Below, one piece after another: positions 26,697 through 34,639 of a DNA stretch of 56,159 nt; within the stretch, counting starts at the first letter, position 1; each line of letters begins with the position of its first letter. The notes beneath the pieces are model-generated. The model was not told the origin of the DNA and searched no databases. It saw only the letters and a program-made list of their open reading frames with translations. The stretch is taken from the NCBI GenBank assembly GCA_025358055.1, contig JANYKV010000052.1, positions 1 to 56,159 on the forward strand, written 5' to 3'. Made by a program: the position numbers and the translations under genes. The stretch is from Gemmatimonadota bacterium (lineage in GTDB: Bacteria > Gemmatimonadota > Gemmatimonadetes > Gemmatimonadales > GWC2-71-9).

Positions 26697-27382
26697 GGCG
26701 CAGCACTCGGGGCTTCGTCGACCGCACTGTCGAAGACGATCGATCCGCCTTTGAGCTCAATCGTGCGGTAACTGGCCTCCCGCACCATGTCCAAATCGTG
26801 CGTGGCCATGACGACCACGGTGCCGCCGGCATTGATTTCGCGGAGCAGCTGGAACACGCCTTTGGTGGCGCGCTCGTCGAGATTGCCCGTTGGTTCGTCG
26901 GCCAGCAGAATCGGAGGGTCGTTCACCAGCGCACGCGCGATGGCGACACGTTGCTGTTCACCGCCGGAGAGTTCGCGGGGATAGGCTGGGGCCTTGCTCG
27001 CGAGGCCGACTCGGGTGAGGACCCGCATGACCCGGTTGGGAATGGTCTCCCGCCGAGCATCGGTGACTTCAAGCGCGAACGCGACGTTCTCTTCAGCGGT
27101 GCGATTTTCCAACAGTCGGAAATCCTGAAACACGATCCCGAGCCGGCGCCGAAGACGTGGCACCTCCCTCGGTGTCAGCGCACCGACCGAAAAGCCCGAC
27201 ACTTTGACGTCGCCATTGTTGGGGCGCTGGTCGGCGTAGAGCAAGGAGAGCACGGTGGATTTTCCCGCACCGGAGTGACCGGTCAAGAAAACAAACTGAC
27301 CTTTGGGGATGTGGAACGAAACATCTTTGAGCGCGGGCGCGCCATTGGGATACGTCTTAAAGACGTGGGAGAATCGAATCAC
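26693..27382 (-). CDS. ftsE: Cell-division ATP-binding protein FtsE
   Basis: A 229-residue ABC ATPase. Walker A is GHSGAGKS (35-42), the Q-loop is FQDFRLL, the signature LSGGEQQR (138-145), Walker B ILLADEP (158-164) and the H-loop THD (195-197). The block [12 protein letters not shown] at the N-terminus is typical of FtsE. The start is the GTG at 27382; upstream residues in the same frame are low-complexity and not homologous. FtsE pairs with FtsX at the septum. The gene lies 83 bases after the DUF4325 gene, the widest gap but one in the minus-strand run from lepA, so a local promoter is possible. Confidence 0.94.
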   Translation of the reverse strand: MIRFSHVFKTYPNGAPALKDVSFHIPKGQFVFLTGHSGAGKSTVLSLLYADQRPNNGDVKVSGFSVGALTPREVPRLRRRLGIVFQDFRLLENRTAEENVAFALEVTDARRETIPNRVMRVLTRVGLASKAPAYPRELSGGEQQRVAIARALVNDPPILLADEPTGNLDERATKGVFQLLREINAGGTVVVMATHDLDMVREASYRTIELKGGSIVFDSAVDEAPSAAP

Positions 27383-27465
27383 GCGTTGGAAGATAGAAGG
27401 TGGGGAGGGGCTTAGGCGAGGGGCTGGGCGAGGCCGGTGCCGAGCGGCGAGCGTCGGGTCGGTCG

Positions 27466-28008
27466 CTAGGCCAACGCCACTGTGCTGTACCGGCCGTCTT
27501 GGCACCGGACGAGTCGACGGACCACCAGATCGTCCAAGGCGTCCATCGCACGGTCGAACGACCATCCCAAGGCGCCCGCCACGGTCGCTGGATCGACCCC
27601 ACCCGAGCTGTGAAGGACCTCAAAGGCACCGGCGGCGTCCGGGGTGCACCAGCCGAGCAAGCGAGGCTTGAGTGTTTCGTGGACCAGGGCTGTGACAGTG
27701 AGCTGTTGGCCCCGGAGGACGTGATCGATGGCTTCGAATTGCGCTTCGGACACTCCGTGGAGCACGATGCAGCAATCCGGATTGGCGACCGTCACGAGTA
27801 GCAGTTTGGCCACGACCTCGTCGGCGCAGCTGAAATCGAGCAGTCCGATCTCTGAGAAATCCAGGTGCATGGTGAGCGCTTCGGTGTGGACCATCGCTTG
27901 TTCGATGCGCCCCCGCACCGCGCGCCCGGTCGGGCGGGTCACCAGATCCGAGTACGGCGTGCTGACGGTTTCGCGAAGCACCTGGGCCATTCGGATGCGT
28001 TGAATCAA
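27466..28008 (-). CDS. STAS-like (DUF4325) protein with C-terminal winged helix
   Basis: A 180-residue protein. Residues about 28-118 match the STAS-like DUF4325 family (LDFSEIGLLDFSCADEVVAKLL is the diagnostic strand-loop-helix). Residues about 125-180 look like a winged helix-turn-helix (VDPATVAGALGWSFDRAMDA, then LVVRRLVRCQDGRYST). STAS folds often bind HATPase partners in sigma-factor switches. Here the upstream gene encodes a HATPase and overlaps this one by 4 bases (ATGA). A DNA- or protein-binding output for the winged helix is inferred. There is no membrane segment. ftsE follows after 83 bases. Confidence 0.8.
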   Translation of the reverse strand: MIQRIRMAQVLRETVSTPYSDLVTRPTGRAVRGRIEQAMVHTEALTMHLDFSEIGLLDFSCADEVVAKLLLVTVANPDCCIVLHGVSEAQFEAIDHVLRGQQLTVTALVHETLKPRLLGWCTPDAAGAFEVLHSSGGVDPATVAGALGWSFDRAMDALDDLVVRRLVRCQDGRYSTVALA

Positions 28009-28907
28009 CCCGCCGCCCCTTCCTGCGCCGGAATGACGATTTGCAGCTGCGACCCGGGAAAGAAGGCGAGGTGATCGGCCCGAGGGACTTCGTCATCTCC
28101 CCACATCGGGCCGACGGAGACGCGCGCGGTTCCGCTCCGAATCGCTACCTTGCCTTGCCACCGCTCCAAATACCGTTTGATACCGGCGAGTCCCTGACCG
28201 CGACCGGGGTCGCGGAAGCGGCTGATGCCCTGAAGCAGTGCGCATTCGAGGGCGGCCCCGTCACCCCATCGCTCGCCGACCTTTTTCGCCTCGCTGCTTT
28301 CGAGGGAGCGACGAAATCCGATCCCCGCGTCGCTCACCGCGATTACGACTACTCGCCGTCCCAACCGTTTGCGAAACGTATATGCATGGACCGCCACCCA
28401 CCCGCTGGTCCCCGCGTGCTCCACGATGTTCTGGCAGGCTTCGGAGAGCGCCATCGCAAACCCCATCGCGGCCTTGGCCTCCAATCCCAGTTCTCCGACC
28501 AACATCCTGGAGGCGCCTTCTTGAATCTTCCCGACGACCTCATGGACATCCTCCGACGCCCGCACGGGCGTGACCGGAAGCAGAACGTCGTTCGGCAATT
28601 CGGCCAACTTTTTGGGGACCTTGCCGTGGAGTTCGAAGAACTCGGCGGCGAAACGAAAAAACCCGGTCTTCGCCCAATAACTTCGAACGGCTTCGTTCTC
28701 GGGGACGGCAAACCGCGGTTTTTCTTGGTTGGCCTCCGCTAGCGCTTGGCCCAACGTGAGCAGTGAAGTGAAGGCGTAGGGTGACGCCCATTTCGCCATC
28801 CGGGCATCGAGGAGAAGGCGCTCACCTGGTGGCCATGGAGCTAGGTCTTGGGCCAGGGTGTCGAGTGCTCGATCATCGAAAGAGAGCGGAACCGGTACGA
28901 CGCGCAT
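28005..28907 (-). CDS. STAS-like domain fused to HATPase (anti-sigma-like ATPase)
   Basis: A 300-residue soluble protein. Residues about 1-90 look like a STAS-type fold (LLLDARMAKWASPYAFTSLL, then AVRSYWAKTGFFRF). Residues about 130-295 are a GHKL ATPase: N-box Glu156 to His164 (ALSEACQNIVEHA), G1 box DAGIGF (193-198), G2 box GQGLAGI (238-243). It lacks a dimerisation His box, so it is not a classic sensor kinase; it resembles SpoIIAB/RsbW-type regulators. The ATG shares one base with the PfkB stop and the stop overlaps the DUF4325 start, so the two signalling genes are coupled. The partner and the signal are unknown. Confidence 0.82.
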   Translation of the reverse strand: MRVVPVPLSFDDRALDTLAQDLAPWPPGERLLLDARMAKWASPYAFTSLLTLGQALAEANQEKPRFAVPENEAVRSYWAKTGFFRFAAEFFELHGKVPKKLAELPNDVLLPVTPVRASEDVHEVVGKIQEGASRMLVGELGLEAKAAMGFAMALSEACQNIVEHAGTSGWVAVHAYTFRKRLGRRVVVIAVSDAGIGFRRSLESSEAKKVGERWGDGAALECALLQGISRFRDPGRGQGLAGIKRYLERWQGKVAIRSGTARVSVGPMWGDDEVPRADHLAFFPGSQLQIVIPAQEGAAG

Positions 28908-29860
28908 CAGAGCCCCACCAACGTCCCGCGGAGATGCTGGGCCAGGCCAGCCGCACCCCGGAAGGTGACGTTGCGCGCGGCCGCACGGTTGGCCGAGACA
29001 ACCGCGGGCTCCACGGTTTGCCCGGCGAGCAAGGCAGAGCAGAACGCCGCACCGAACACGTCGCCGCAACCCGTGGGGTCGGTGGCCTCGACGACCGGAC
29101 CGGACACCAACGCCGTGCGGACCGGCCCATCGCTCGTTCGGTGCAGCGCCCGGTCCGCCAGCGTGGCGAATCCTGGGGCGGCAAAGTACACGGCTCCGCG
29201 AGGGCCCAGCGTTACCACGAGCAGTGAGACCCCCGCCTCGAGTGCTCGCGCTGCCAGGGCCATTGGTTCCGGCGACAGTTGGTGCATTTCATCCTCATTC
29301 ACCTGCACCACGTCGAAGCAGCGGAACCACTGTTCCGCATTCGGCAAGGGCTTGGGCACCCGGATGCCGTCGTGTTGCATCCCGAGTAGCAGACTATGGA
29401 GATCAGTGTAAATGGGCCCATTGAATCCGTGACGCAAGGCCTCGGCGGTACCGAGGCACATTTCGAACCCGGAAATGAAGTTGATATAGAGCGCATCTAA
29501 GTCGTGGACCATCGGACCGAGCTCCGCCCAGGTCCAACCCGGCACACCGCCCGCCATGCGCTCGCAGCGGCGCTCGGTGGACCGATACCGCAACACCACT
29601 CGGTTGTTTGCCGCAGGCACTTCGACTCCGCGTCCGCCGGGGACGAGTCGGGTCAGCGTCCGGAAGAACTGACGAGCCTGGCCGCTGAGATCTCGACCCA
29701 CTTTGATCAGCGGTACGATTTCCCACCCGGTAGGCAACTGGGCCTCGAAGCTCGACAGCGCATACGCGATGCCTCCCCACTCCTCGACCGGGCTGGCCAT
29801 GGGGTCGCGACCATAGATCACGTCCCACACCAGGGAGCCAACCACGCCGAGCTTAGGCAT
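28907..29860 (-). CDS. PfkB-family carbohydrate kinase
   Basis: A 317-residue ribokinase-fold sugar or nucleoside kinase. The C-terminal PfkB signature is DPTGCGDVFGAAF with catalytic Asp267 and anion-hole Gly-Cys-Gly. The N-terminal Gly-Gly motif is present as EEWGGIAYAL. The substrate is not evident: sugars, nucleosides and sugar phosphates are all possible. It overlaps the ROK kinase gene by 8 bases and the HATPase gene by 1, so it is part of the lepA-to-envC run. Its nearness to a GT9 heptosyltransferase and a second sugar kinase suggests a role in activating a sugar for an envelope glycan, but that is inference. Confidence 0.88.
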   Translation of the reverse strand: MPKLGVVGSLVWDVIYGRDPMASPVEEWGGIAYALSSFEAQLPTGWEIVPLIKVGRDLSGQARQFFRTLTRLVPGGRGVEVPAANNRVVLRYRSTERRCERMAGGVPGWTWAELGPMVHDLDALYINFISGFEMCLGTAEALRHGFNGPIYTDLHSLLLGMQHDGIRVPKPLPNAEQWFRCFDVVQVNEDEMHQLSPEPMALAARALEAGVSLLVVTLGPRGAVYFAAPGFATLADRALHRTSDGPVRTALVSGPVVEATDPTGCGDVFGAAFCSALLAGQTVEPAVVSANRAAARNVTFRGAAGLAQHLRGTLVGL

Positions 29861-30833
29861 GCACGAGACCGCGCTGTTCCAGAAATGACCGCGCGGCGCC
29901 GTATACGCCGGCGCTGCCGATCAGTTCACCAGGAACGATGCGGCAGACGGACACAGCGGGTTTGAAGGCGCGGCGGGCGACTTCGCGGCGGAGGGGAGTA
30001 AAGAGGCGATCACCTGCGAGCGTCACGCCGCCGCAAATCACCACGACTTCTGGGTTGAAGATGTTGATCATGTTCGCGACGCCGATGCCGAGGTATTTCG
30101 CCGTGTCCCGGACGACTTCGAGTGCGAGTTCGTCGCCGTCATGCGCGGCGTCGTATACGGTTTGCGCCGACACCTGACCCAGGTCGCCGTTCACGTAGGA
30201 GGCCAGCCGGCTCTCCGAACCGGATTCGATCGCCTCGACCGCGCGCCGGGCGATGGCCGGGCCGGAGGCATATGCTTCGATGCACCCGTAGTTTCCGCAA
30301 TTGCAGCGGCGTCCGTTCGCGTCGATGGTGACATGACCGAACTCGCCGGCGCAATCGGAGGCGCCCCGATAGAGCCGTCCGCCGAAGATGAGGCCACCGC
30401 CGATTCCAGTGCCGATCGTGAACCCGATCGCATGTTGGCAGCCTCGCGCCGCCCCTCTCCACCATTCGCCGAGGACGGCGCAATTCGCGTCGTTATCGAG
30501 CGTGGTTGGAAGTCCAAGCGCATCGTGTACCTTGTCGAGGAGCGGCATGTTCACCCAGCCCAGGTTCGGGGTGAGGAGCACAATGCCACGCTTGGTGTCA
30601 AGCGGGCCAGGCGCGCCGACCCCGATTCCCACTATTTCCGCGCCCGGATCGATCCGCACCGTGTCCACCATGGCTTGGCGGGCGAGATGCATCAGCCGCT
30701 CGAGTACGGACTCCGCGCCCCGCTCGGGTTGGGTTGGCTCGCTGTGAAGAGCGTGGAGGGCGGAACCGTCTTCCGCGACCGATCCGACGACCAGGTTGGT
30801 GCCGCCGATGTCGATGCCCAGGATATATCGCAT
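29853..30833 (-). CDS. ROK-family sugar kinase (glucokinase-like)
   Basis: A 326-residue kinase that phosphorylates a hexose with ATP. The phosphate loop is DIGGTN (8-13), the catalytic base Asp115 lies in LDNDANCA, and the ROK zinc site is His167 in GEFGH with Cys177, Cys179 and Cys184 (CNCGNYGC). There is no N-terminal DNA-binding domain, so it is an enzyme rather than a ROK repressor. The start at 30833 gives MRYILGIDIGGTN; GGAAA from the overlapping end of the GT9 gene acts as ribosome site. Glucose or mannose is the usual substrate. It overlaps the PfkB gene by 8 bases. Confidence 0.93.
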   Translation of the reverse strand: MRYILGIDIGGTNLVVGSVAEDGSALHALHSEPTQPERGAESVLERLMHLARQAMVDTVRIDPGAEIVGIGVGAPGPLDTKRGIVLLTPNLGWVNMPLLDKVHDALGLPTTLDNDANCAVLGEWWRGAARGCQHAIGFTIGTGIGGGLIFGGRLYRGASDCAGEFGHVTIDANGRRCNCGNYGCIEAYASGPAIARRAVEAIESGSESRLASYVNGDLGQVSAQTVYDAAHDGDELALEVVRDTAKYLGIGVANMINIFNPEVVVICGGVTLAGDRLFTPLRREVARRAFKPAVSVCRIVPGELIGSAGVYGAARSFLEQRGLVHA

Positions 30834-30843
30834 GGGAAGTTTC

Positions 30844-31848
30844 CTAAGACGAACGCAAAATGGTATCCACGGCCTCGGTGACCACGCGCACCGATAGACG
30901 TCGCATACAATCGTGATGGCTGAGCGGACAGCGCGCCGGACCATGCGACGAGCAGGGCCGACACGCGAGATCGGGTACTTCGATCACGAGGTCGCGGGAG
31001 CCGCGCGGTCCGAATCCAAACGCCGGAACCGTCGGTCCAAAGATCGCCACGGTCGGCGTGCCGACGGCGCCCGCCAGGTGCAGCGGCGCCGAGTCGTTGG
31101 TGACCAGGGCCGCCGCCCGTTCCAGGACTGCGGCGGCGTGTTTGAGACCAAGTTCGCCGGCGGCGGAGTAAATCTGGAGCGGTCGGCGGGCTGTAATCTC
31201 CTCCGCCAACGCGCCATCCTCCGGGCCGCCGACCACGACCACGGGAACCGGACACCCCGCCGCGAAGTCGCCGAAGAACGGCCAGCGCTTGGTCCCCCAA
31301 ATTGAGCCCGGGGCGATCGCGATGAACGGTGCTCCGATGCTCCGAGCCATGAGCCACTGATCGGCCGCGCTCCGATCGGCGGCGGTGAGGCCCAGGGTGA
31401 CCCTCGCTCTGGTGCCCGGAGCCGGCTCGGCCAGCGCCAGCAGCCGCTCCGCCTCGTGTCCTTCTCTCGGCCGCTCGATCTGCCTCGTATACCCGACCGC
31501 GAGCGGAGCGTCCGCAAACCCAATGCGCTCGGGGATGCGAGTTCGCCAGGCCAAGAAAGCCGACCGGGCCGAGCGATGCGGCAGGTAGACTCGCCGGTAC
31601 TCGCGCTGTCCCACTTCGCGTACGATACGACGAATGCCCGCCATGCCGCGATCCTGCCCCCGTTTGTCATACGGAATCACCCGATCCACCGCGGGATGAT
31701 CCTGCAGGAGGCACGCACCCCCCGGCGTCGTCACGACGTCCACCGGTCCCTCGCCGCGGTCCATGAGGGCGTTCAAGAGCCCGGTCGTGAGGACCACGTC
31801 GCCCAGAAACGCCGTTTGAATGACCAGGGTGCCGGGAGTCGAACCCAC
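30844..31848 (-). CDS. GT9 glycosyltransferase (heptosyltransferase, WaaF-like)
   Basis: A 334-residue GT-B enzyme of family GT9, which adds ADP-heptose to the lipopolysaccharide inner core at the cytoplasmic face. Landmarks: LVIQTAFLGDVVLTTGLL at the N-terminus, IAPGSIWGTKRWP, VTNDSAPLHLAGAVGTPTVA and FGPTVPAFGFGP. Four Cys near the C-terminus (CRPC, CPLSHHDC) form the cluster seen in many WaaF-like proteins. The start is a GTG 5 bases after the lepA stop. It indicates a diderm envelope with heptose-type core sugar. Whether the acceptor is lipid A core or another glycan cannot be told. Confidence 0.9.
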   Translation of the reverse strand: MGSTPGTLVIQTAFLGDVVLTTGLLNALMDRGEGPVDVVTTPGGACLLQDHPAVDRVIPYDKRGQDRGMAGIRRIVREVGQREYRRVYLPHRSARSAFLAWRTRIPERIGFADAPLAVGYTRQIERPREGHEAERLLALAEPAPGTRARVTLGLTAADRSAADQWLMARSIGAPFIAIAPGSIWGTKRWPFFGDFAAGCPVPVVVVGGPEDGALAEEITARRPLQIYSAAGELGLKHAAAVLERAAALVTNDSAPLHLAGAVGTPTVAIFGPTVPAFGFGPRGSRDLVIEVPDLACRPCSSHGPARCPLSHHDCMRRLSVRVVTEAVDTILRSS

Positions 31849-31853
31849 GCCCG

Positions 31854-33653
31854 TCAGTCGACCTGCAGTACGGCCAGGAACGCCTCTTGGGGGATTTCGA
31901 CGGCACCAATCTGCTTCATACGCTTCTTCCCTTCCTTCTGCTTTTCGAGCAGCTTGCGTTTCCGGGTGATGTCACCGCCGTAGCACTTGGCGAGCACGTC
32001 CTTTCGCAAGGCCGAAATCGTTTCGCGGGCAATGATCTTGGAGCCGATGGCCGCCTGGATGATGACTTGGAAAAGTTGGCGTGGGATCAGCTCCTTGAGT
32101 TTCTCCGCCACCTTGCGGCCCCACTCGTAGGCCTTGTCCCGATGGATGATGACGCTGAAGGCGTCGATCTGCTCGCCATTGATGAGCATGTCGAGTTTCA
32201 CCAGCTCCGAGGTTCGGTACCCCGCCATCTCGTAATCCAGGGAGGCATACCCGCGCGACAGGGATTTGAGCCGGTCGTAGAAATCGAGCACGATCTCGCC
32301 GAGCGGAAATTCCCATTGGAACTCGACCCGACTGGGGTCGAGGTAATGCATTCCGAGATACACTCCGCGGCGGTCTTGCCCCAGCTTCATGATTGCCCCG
32401 ATGTAATCGGCCGGCGCCATAATGCGCGCCTTCACGTACGGTTCCTCGATGTGACCGATCAGGCCGGCCTCGGGTAGCGTGCTCGGATTTTCGACCACGT
32501 TTTGCGAGCCGTCCGTGAGCGTCACATGATATTCAACCGTCGGGACGGTGGTGATGAGATTGAGGTCGAATTCGCGCTCGAGTCGTTCCTGTACGATTTC
32601 CATATGCAACAGTCCGAGAAACCCGGCCCGGAACCCGAACCCCAACGCGGTGGAGGACTCCGGCTCGTAGTGGAGGCTCGCGTCATTCAGTTGCAGCTTC
32701 TCCAACGCGTCCCGGAGGTTCTCGTATTGATCGGTGCTGGTCGGATAGATCCCGGCGAACACCATGGACTTCACTTCCCGATAACCGGGCAACAGAGTCG
32801 CCGCAGGTCGCTCCGCGTCGAGAATCGTGTCGCCGACTCGCGCATCTCGGACGTTGCGAAGACTCGCCACGACGTAGCCCACCTCGCCGGCCGCCAACAC
32901 CTCGGACGCCCGTTGGCCGAGTTGGAGCGCTCCGACCTCGAGGACGTCATAGACGTCGGTGGCATGCGAGCCGAACTGGATGTGCATACCGGGACGGATT
33001 TCTCCGTCGACCACCCGCACGCTCGGGATGGCCCCGCGATACCGATCGTAGTACGAATCGAATACGAGGGCGCGAAGCGGTGCGTCGGCGGACCCGCGAG
33101 GGGCGGGGACTCGCTCGACGATCGCTTCCAAGAGATCGGGCACCCCGGTGCCCTCTTTGGCCGATACGTGCAGGATCTCCTCGGGCCGGGCGCCGATCAA
33201 ATCGCGCAGTTCCTGGGCTCGCCGTTCCGGCTCGGCCCCTGGAAGGTCGATCTTGTTCAGCACCGGGATGATCTCGAGGCCGGCGTCCATGGCCAGAAAG
33301 AGATTGCTCAGCGTCTGGGCCTGCACCCCCTGCGAGGCATCCACGACGAGTATCGCCCCCTCGCACGCGGCGAGCGACCGGGAGACCTCGTAGGTGAAGT
33401 CGACGTGGCCGGGGGTGTCGATGAGGTTGAGCTCGTACGACTGCCCATCGCGCGCGGTGTAGTTCATCCGCACCGCGTTGAGCTTGATGGTGATGCCACG
33501 CTCCCGCTCCAGGTCCATGGTGTCGAGGACCTGGTCGCGCATTTGGCGTTTCCCGAGGGTGCCGGTGGCCTCGATGAGACGGTCGGCGAGGGTCGACTTG
33601 CCGTGGTCGATGTGTGCGACAATGCAAAAATTGCGAATGCGAGACTGCGCCAT
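31854..33653 (-). CDS. lepA: Elongation factor 4 (LepA)
   Basis: A 599-residue ribosome-associated GTPase of normal length. G1 is [10 protein letters not shown]2 lies in [10 protein letters not shown]3 is DTPGHVDF, G4 NKID, and the LepA-specific C-terminal domain ends the chain ([20 protein letters not shown]). It back-translocates or remodels stalled ribosomes. The start ATG is only 7 bases from a TATATT box, so the mRNA may be leaderless. lepA heads the minus-strand run that goes on to the GT9, kinase, signalling and ftsEX-envC genes. An EamA gene is divergent. Confidence 0.97.
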   Translation of the reverse strand: MAQSRIRNFCIVAHIDHGKSTLADRLIEATGTLGKRQMRDQVLDTMDLERERGITIKLNAVRMNYTARDGQSYELNLIDTPGHVDFTYEVSRSLAACEGAILVVDASQGVQAQTLSNLFLAMDAGLEIIPVLNKIDLPGAEPERRAQELRDLIGARPEEILHVSAKEGTGVPDLLEAIVERVPAPRGSADAPLRALVFDSYYDRYRGAIPSVRVVDGEIRPGMHIQFGSHATDVYDVLEVGALQLGQRASEVLAAGEVGYVVASLRNVRDARVGDTILDAERPAATLLPGYREVKSMVFAGIYPTSTDQYENLRDALEKLQLNDASLHYEPESSTALGFGFRAGFLGLLHMEIVQERLEREFDLNLITTVPTVEYHVTLTDGSQNVVENPSTLPEAGLIGHIEEPYVKARIMAPADYIGAIMKLGQDRRGVYLGMHYLDPSRVEFQWEFPLGEIVLDFYDRLKSLSRGYASLDYEMAGYRTSELVKLDMLINGEQIDAFSVIIHRDKAYEWGRKVAEKLKELIPRQLFQVIIQAAIGSKIIARETISALRKDVLAKCYGGDITRKRKLLEKQKEGKKRMKQIGAVEIPQEAFLAVLQVD

Positions 33654-33660
33654 GGGCTCG

Positions 33661-33666
33661 AATATA
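33661..33666 (-). promoter_or_regulatory. TATATT -10 box abutting the lepA start
   Basis: On the minus strand TATATT ends 7 bases before the lepA ATG. With initiation about 7 bases after the -10 box, the transcript would begin at the start codon itself. No Shine-Dalgarno site lies in those 7 bases. The -35 region is weak (TGCCCG about 17 bases upstream). Confidence 0.45.
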
Positions 33667-33708
33667 GACGGCCGCGTATCCCACGGGCAGCGGGCGATGG
33701 AACCTCGC

Positions 33709-33714
33709 TACATT
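33709..33714 (+). promoter_or_regulatory. TACATT -10 box close to a permease start
   Basis: TACATT ends 9 bases before the ATG at 33724, again leaving no space for a ribosome-binding site. It is on the opposite strand to the lepA box, 42 bases away, so the short intergenic region could hold two divergent leaderless promoters. Confidence 0.35.
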
Positions 33715-33723
33715 ACACCGCGA

Positions 33724-34614
33724 ATGACGGAACGTCGAGGGCTCCTCCGCTACGATGTTGGCATGCTCACGGTCGCCCTCCTCTGGGGGGCGAACTTCAG
33801 TGTGAACAAGTTTGCCATCGGGGTAATGCCGCCGCTCGTGTTCAGCGCGCTCCGCTTCCTGGCGGCGAGCGCATTGCTGATCGGGGTCGTGGCGCTGCTC
33901 CGTCCCTCCCGCCCGATTCCGGCGCCGGAACGAACCAAATTGATCCTTCTCGGCATCGTCGGCAACACGGGCTACCAGGCCGCCTTCATGTCGGGCCTCA
34001 AACTCACGTCGGCCATCAACGCGTCGCTCATTCTTGCGGCCGTGCCGATCCAAGTCGCCGTGCTGGGGAGCATTCTCGGAGTCGAACGTCCGACCTCTCG
34101 GATGTGGTGGGGCATTTTGATTGGGACCGTGGGGGTGGGCCTGGTCATCGCCGCCCGAGGAGTGCATTTCTCCAGCACAACGCTCCGGGGGGACCTTTTG
34201 GTCCTTTTTGGGGGCGTTTGCTGGGCCGCATTTACCGTGGGACTTCATCAGGTTGCGAAGGGTCTCGATCCGCTCCGCGTCACCACCCTGACGACGATGG
34301 CCGGCACACCAGGCCTCGTGATCGCGGCCTGGCCCGAGGCGCGGGCCCTCGATTGGGCGGGCATTGGCCCGCTCGCGTGGCTGGCCGTGGGGTACTCGGT
34401 CGTCTTTGCGATCGTGATTGCCTATGTCATTTGGAGTTACGCGGTCCAAGCGATCGGCGGAAACCGGACCGCACTCTACAACTGTGTGACCCCGGTATTC
34501 GCGATCCTGATCGCTTGGTTGCTTCTGGGAGAACGCCCGGTCGCGGTGCAGGGTGTGGGCGCGGCGCTGGTCCTCGGCGGGGTACTGATCAGTCAAGGCA
34601 CGCGGCCGGCGTGA
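33724..34614 (+). CDS. EamA/DMT-family permease
   Basis: A 296-residue membrane protein with about ten helices in two EamA repeats (near 18-143 and 157-290). The ends of the repeats read GVERPTSRMWWGILIGTVGV and GERPVAVQGVGAALVLGGVLI. It is probably a metabolite or drug exporter; the substrate is unknown. The start at 33724 leaves a short cytoplasmic N-terminus before the first helix; ATG at 33697 is an alternative. The next gene is a close paralogue starting 25 bases later, so the pair likely arose by tandem duplication and is cotranscribed. Confidence 0.9.
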   Translation: MTERRGLLRYDVGMLTVALLWGANFSVNKFAIGVMPPLVFSALRFLAASALLIGVVALLRPSRPIPAPERTKLILLGIVGNTGYQAAFMSGLKLTSAINASLILAAVPIQVAVLGSILGVERPTSRMWWGILIGTVGVGLVIAARGVHFSSTTLRGDLLVLFGGVCWAAFTVGLHQVAKGLDPLRVTTLTTMAGTPGLVIAAWPEARALDWAGIGPLAWLAVGYSVVFAIVIAYVIWSYAVQAIGGNRTALYNCVTPVFAILIAWLLLGERPVAVQGVGAALVLGGVLISQGTRPA

Positions 34615-34639
34615 AGGCGCAGCTGACGGGTGCGGCGCG

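Noticed and set aside
31825-31853. tRNA T-arm lookalike on the minus strand (GGGTTCGACTCCC)
   Set aside because: It is the first codons of the GT9 gene. The stem around the loop pairs in only three positions and there is no anticodon arm or acceptor stem.
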